Assembly: GCA_937998045.1 (NCBI GenBank)
Contig: CALKVG010000703.1
Coordinates: 1-11,042, forward strand
Source of the DNA: an uncultured Myxococcales bacterium
GTDB lineage: Bacteria > Myxococcota_A > Polyangia > Polyangiales > Polyangiaceae
Length of the DNA stretch: 11,042 nucleotides
Direction of reading: 5' to 3'
In this document: positions 6,143 through 11,042 of the stretch, one piece after another
How positions within the stretch are numbered: position 1 is the first letter of the stretch
How the letters are laid out: every line of letters starts with the position of its first letter
Translations under genes and position numbers: made by a program
The notes under the pieces: model-generated
What the model saw: only the letters and a program-made list of their open reading frames with translations
Databases searched by the model: none
What the model was told of the DNA's origin: nothing

Positions 6143-7315
6143 TTACGCCATATAGCGCACCAGCTCCCCCACGATGCGGCCGCCGCTGGCGCGGCTCAGC
6201 GTGGAGATCCAGGAGAGCGCCTTGAAGAGCGTGCCGCCCCAGGTGTCGGTCGAGTACCGGACGCCGTGGCTCTCGCAAATCGCGCGCACCTCGGGCGCAA
6301 TCTCGCGAAGCCGGCGCGGCGGGAGCGTCGGGAAGAGGTGGTGCTCGATCTGCCGCTCGAGCCCTCCGCACAGGATGGACACGGGAAGGCTCACCTCGAA
6401 GTCGTTGGCCGCCTCGACCTGCATCGCGTACCACTGGCCGCGCCCGTGAGCCTTGGAGCCCGCCGGGTAGCTGGCCACCTCGGGGCCGACGTGCCCGCAA
6501 AAGATCGTCGCGGCCGAGTAGACGCCTCGCAGCGTCTCGGCGAGCCAGTTGCCGAGGAGCACCTTCCAGAACATCGGCCCGGCCAGCGCGGGAAAGAGGG
6601 CGTAGTTGTAAAGGTAGTACGGCACGAACTTGCGCAACCCCTTCTTCCAGGCGCCTCGCACGCTCTCCGGAGATCGATCCGGCAAGAGGCAGAACCTCTC
6701 GGGGCGACCGTTGTCGAGGATGGCGTCGTTGATTCCGCACACGTGCGAGCCGATGAAGAAGAGGAAGTTCGGAAAGAGGATCCCGAGCGAGACGGCGAGC
6801 TGGAAGCGGTGCCGGACGCTCCAGGGCGTCTGCTCCGTCAGTCGGACGGTGCCGAAATGGATGTCGGGGTCCTTGTCCGCGATGTTCGTGTTCCCGTGGT
6901 GCCGCACGTTGTGCGCGTATCGCCACGACTCCTCGTCGATCGGCGCGTCCCAGCGGAACGTCCGGGACGCGAACGCCTCACCGCCGGGGAGCCGATCGTA
7001 GGCGCCGTGCAGCGCCGTGTGCCCGATCTCGGTCGCCTGGAGCTGCTTGTGCACCCAGAGCGCGACGACGCCGAGTCCAAAGGTCATCGGCTCCGGGCTG
7101 AAGTGAATCAATACGCGGCCGACGATCTCCATCGTGCGGGAGAACCGATTGAGGTTGCGGACGTAAGCGACGTCGGCCTCCCCCATGCGGGCAAGCGTCC
7201 GCTCCTTGAGAGCATCGAGCTCCTCGCCAAAAGCGCGAAAGCGTTCCCTCTCGCGCAGGGTCTCGGGATCCGTCGCGCTCGCGGGTGCGATGGCGCAGGA
7301 CGATTGTTCGGGCAT
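6143..7315 (-). CDS. Membrane fatty-acid (acyl) desaturase
   Basis: A 390-aa membrane di-iron desaturase, which introduces a C=C bond into fatty acyl chains using O2 and electrons. The three histidine boxes are present: GHTALHG (His99, His103), HNVRHHGN (His135, His139, His140) and QIEHHLFP (Gln322, His325, His326), plus a conserved GHVGPE (274-279). Hydrophobic stretches near 66-90, 172-192 and 232-270 fit the family topology. Gln in the third box resembles front-end and DesA3-like desaturases, but no cytochrome b5 domain is fused, so the electron donor must be separate. The start is ATG 7315: an AAGGAGG Shine-Dalgarno lies 6 nt upstream, whereas the frame extends 53 codons further through the promoter with no desaturase-like sequence. 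It heads a likely operon with the MerR regulator (3-nt gap). Regiospecificity cannot be read from the sequence. Confidence 0.92.
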   Translation of the reverse strand: MPEQSSCAIAPASATDPETLRERERFRAFGEELDALKERTLARMGEADVAYVRNLNRFSRTMEIVGRVLIHFSPEPMTFGLGVVALWVHKQLQATEIGHTALHGAYDRLPGGEAFASRTFRWDAPIDEESWRYAHNVRHHGNTNIADKDPDIHFGTVRLTEQTPWSVRHRFQLAVSLGILFPNFLFFIGSHVCGINDAILDNGRPERFCLLPDRSPESVRGAWKKGLRKFVPYYLYNYALFPALAGPMFWKVLLGNWLAETLRGVYSAATIFCGHVGPEVASYPAGSKAHGRGQWYAMQVEAANDFEVSLPVSILCGGLERQIEHHLFPTLPPRRLREIAPEVRAICESHGVRYSTDTWGGTLFKALSWISTLSRASGGRIVGELVRYMA

Positions 7316-7321
7316 GGAAAG

Positions 7322-7328
7322 CCTCCTT
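7322..7328 (-). promoter_or_regulatory. Ribosome binding site of the desaturase gene
   Basis: The minus strand reads AAGGAGG, then 6 nt, then the ATG at 7315. It decides the start against the longer upstream frame, which would begin inside or before the promoter. Confidence 0.85.
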
Positions 7329-7385
7329 GAGACGACGCCACCCGCACCGCGCGCCAGGTGCACGGGCGCGTCGGCGTCTGCAGCA

Positions 7386-7414
7386 TTGATAACTGTGACA
7401 GTTGCAACTGTCAA
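7386..7414 (-). promoter_or_regulatory. Sigma70-type promoter of the desaturase-MerR operon
   Basis: On the minus strand a consensus -35 TTGACA (7414-7409) is followed after exactly 17 nt by TATCAA (7391-7386), a 4/6 match to TATAAT. Transcription would start near 7379, giving a leader of about 60 nt before the desaturase ATG. The A/T-rich character contrasts with the GC-rich flanks. An 18-bp palindrome overlaps the -35 and spacer. Confidence 0.65.
7396..7413. promoter_or_regulatory. 18-bp palindromic operator, candidate MerR binding site
   Basis: TGACAGTTGCAACTGTCA is a perfect 18-bp palindrome overlapping the -35 element and spacer of the desaturase promoter, where MerR-family proteins characteristically bind. 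Overlapping it, AACTGT-G-ACAGTT (7391-7403) forms a second inverted repeat sharing one half-site, giving three AACTGT-type half-sites in 21 bp. The MerR regulator encoded in the same operon is the obvious candidate binder. The 17-nt spacer is shorter than the 19-20 nt of classic MerR activator promoters, so repression is at least as likely as activation. Confidence 0.65.
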
Positions 7415-7614
7415 CGTTAGCGCGCGCCGGGACCGAGGGGCGCATCGCCGTAGACGCGTTAGACCCGCGCGCACGAGCCACCGAGGCGCGGCCTATCGAC
7501 TCGACCGAGGCAACATGGCCCACCCGGCGGGCGGTTGGCCTGCACTCCCATGCCTCGCATGACCTTGCAGCAGCATCGGGCGCATCTAACCCACTCTTGC
7601 GGCGAGGAAATCCA
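7415..7614. other. Intergenic region between desaturase promoter and hybrid kinase start
   Basis: About 200 nt with no convincing gene. The kinase reading frame stays open through it back to a TTG at 7402, but the codons look non-coding (many A/T third positions, Arg/Pro/Ala/His-rich translation). A plus-strand promoter for the kinase should lie here; TTGCAG near 7565 with TCTAAC near 7585 is a poor match with wrong spacing. I see no terminator or RNA gene. Confidence 0.4.
7604..7608 (+). promoter_or_regulatory. Candidate ribosome binding site for the hybrid kinase GTG start
   Basis: GAGGA lies 6 nt before the GTG at 7615. It is the only start in the N-terminal part of this frame with a reasonable Shine-Dalgarno, so it sets the proposed start. 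Confidence 0.45.
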
Positions 7615-10388
<2,774 letters not shown>

Positions 10389-10392
<4 letters not shown>

Positions 10393-11042
10393 ACGCACGC
10401 GAGCCCGGTGGAAAGGAGGAGCGCGTCTCCGTCTTGCTGGTCGACGACCAACCCGGCAACCTGATCTCGCTCAAGGCGGTCCTCGACGGTCAGGGCTACG
10501 ACCTCGTGCTGGCTCACGACGGGGAGGAGGCGCTCTCGCACATCTTGCGCGAGGAGTTCGCCGTCATTCTCCTCGACGTCGCGATGCCGAAGATGGACGG
10601 CTTCGAGGTGGCGAGCACGCTCAAGCAGCGCATCTCGTTTCGCTCGATCCCGATCATCTTCGTGACCGCCTCGGTCCAGCATATCGAGTGGATCTTCAAG
10701 GCGTACAACGTCGGCGCGGTCGACTTTCTCCAGAAGCCGCTCGACCCGCACCAGGTGCGCGCGAAGGTCGCCGTCTTCGCCGAGTTGTTCCGCCAGAAGC
10801 GCCAGATCGAGCGACAGGCGGCGCAGCTGCGCGAGCAGGAACGACGCGAGCAGGCGCGCGAGCTCGAGCGCGTTCGCCTCCGGCACGAGCAGCGCTTCCG
10901 CGACCTGGCGACCGCGCTTCCCCACGTCGTGTGGGTCGCCGACGGCGAGGGCCGGTTCGAGTATGTCAATCCTCGCTGGAGCATCGTGACGGGCCGCTCC
11001 GAGGACGAGGCGCTCGGCTTCGCGTGGATGGGCGCCGTCCAC
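10389..11042 (+). CDS. REC-coiled coil-PAS signalling protein, probably a hybrid histidine kinase (5' part; runs off right edge)
   Basis: An open frame of 218 codons from GTG 10389 to the window edge. The GTG overlaps the stop of the upstream kinase (GTGA), with AAGGA 9 nt upstream, so the two genes are translationally coupled. Residues 13-130 are a receiver: acidic pair Asp19-Asp20 (LLVDDQPGN), phospho-acceptor Asp63 (LLDVAMPKMDGF), Thr93 in FVTAS, and Lys117 in LQKPLDP. About 130-168 is a Glu/Arg/Gln-rich coiled coil. A PAS domain begins near 169 (FRDLATALPHVVWVADGEGR, then NPRW and TGRSEDEALG) and is cut off. In this family a HisKA/HATPase module usually follows, but the window does not show it; a cyclase or other output is possible. 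It may receive phosphate from, or pass it to, the upstream hybrid kinase. Confidence 0.88.

Noticed and set aside
4143..6926. 927-codon minus-strand frame across the desaturase, MerR and methyltransferase genes
   Set aside because: It is out of frame with three recognisable proteins and spans their intergenic gaps; the translation is Arg/Ala-rich and featureless.

Overview
The window is high-GC DNA (roughly two-thirds G+C or more, with strongly G/C-ending codons). It carries a Hanks-type Ser/Thr kinase, hybrid histidine-kinase signalling genes, a PilZ-methyltransferase fusion and a lipoprotein. That mix suggests a large-genome Myxococcota bacterium, perhaps Polyangiales-like; this is an inference from composition and gene content, not from a marker gene. 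I see no rRNA, tRNA, CRISPR array, insertion sequence or phage gene.

Left block (1-1719, minus strand): a small single-pass membrane protein of 44 aa, then a D-3-phosphoglycerate dehydrogenase (serA type, with an ACT domain), a likely intrinsic terminator, and the first 41 codons of a lipoprotein that runs off the left edge. The lipoprotein and the 44-aa protein are short and easily missed, but each has a coherent N-terminal or membrane signature. From 1720 to 1954 a divergent intergenic region holds a strong leader hairpin, a 10-bp palindrome and a long inverted repeat just upstream of the next gene.

Middle block: a plus-strand Ser/Thr kinase (1955-3667) with six predicted membrane helices at its N-terminus and an apparently active kinase domain at its C-terminus. 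It converges on a minus-strand group of three genes whose transcription runs from right to left: a membrane fatty-acid desaturase (7315-6143), a MerR-family regulator 3 nt downstream (6139-5381), and a PilZ-methyltransferase fusion (5233-3671). The methyltransferase resembles the family annotated as 3-hydroxypalmitic acid methyl ester biosynthesis proteins. The desaturase has a well-formed sigma70-type promoter with a perfect 18-bp palindrome in the -35/spacer region, the classic place for a MerR operator.

Right block: divergent from the desaturase, a soluble poly-HAMP/GAF hybrid histidine kinase (7615-10392) is translationally coupled by a 4-nt overlap to a REC-coiled coil-PAS signalling protein cut off by the right edge.

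Taken together, the middle and right blocks look like a candidate lipid-signal or membrane-lipid adaptation module: an acyl desaturase, a putative acyl (methyl ester) methyltransferase and a dedicated MerR regulator, next to a two-component phosphorelay. The arrangement recalls the PhcB/PhcS/PhcR logic of Ralstonia, but the functional link is a hypothesis.
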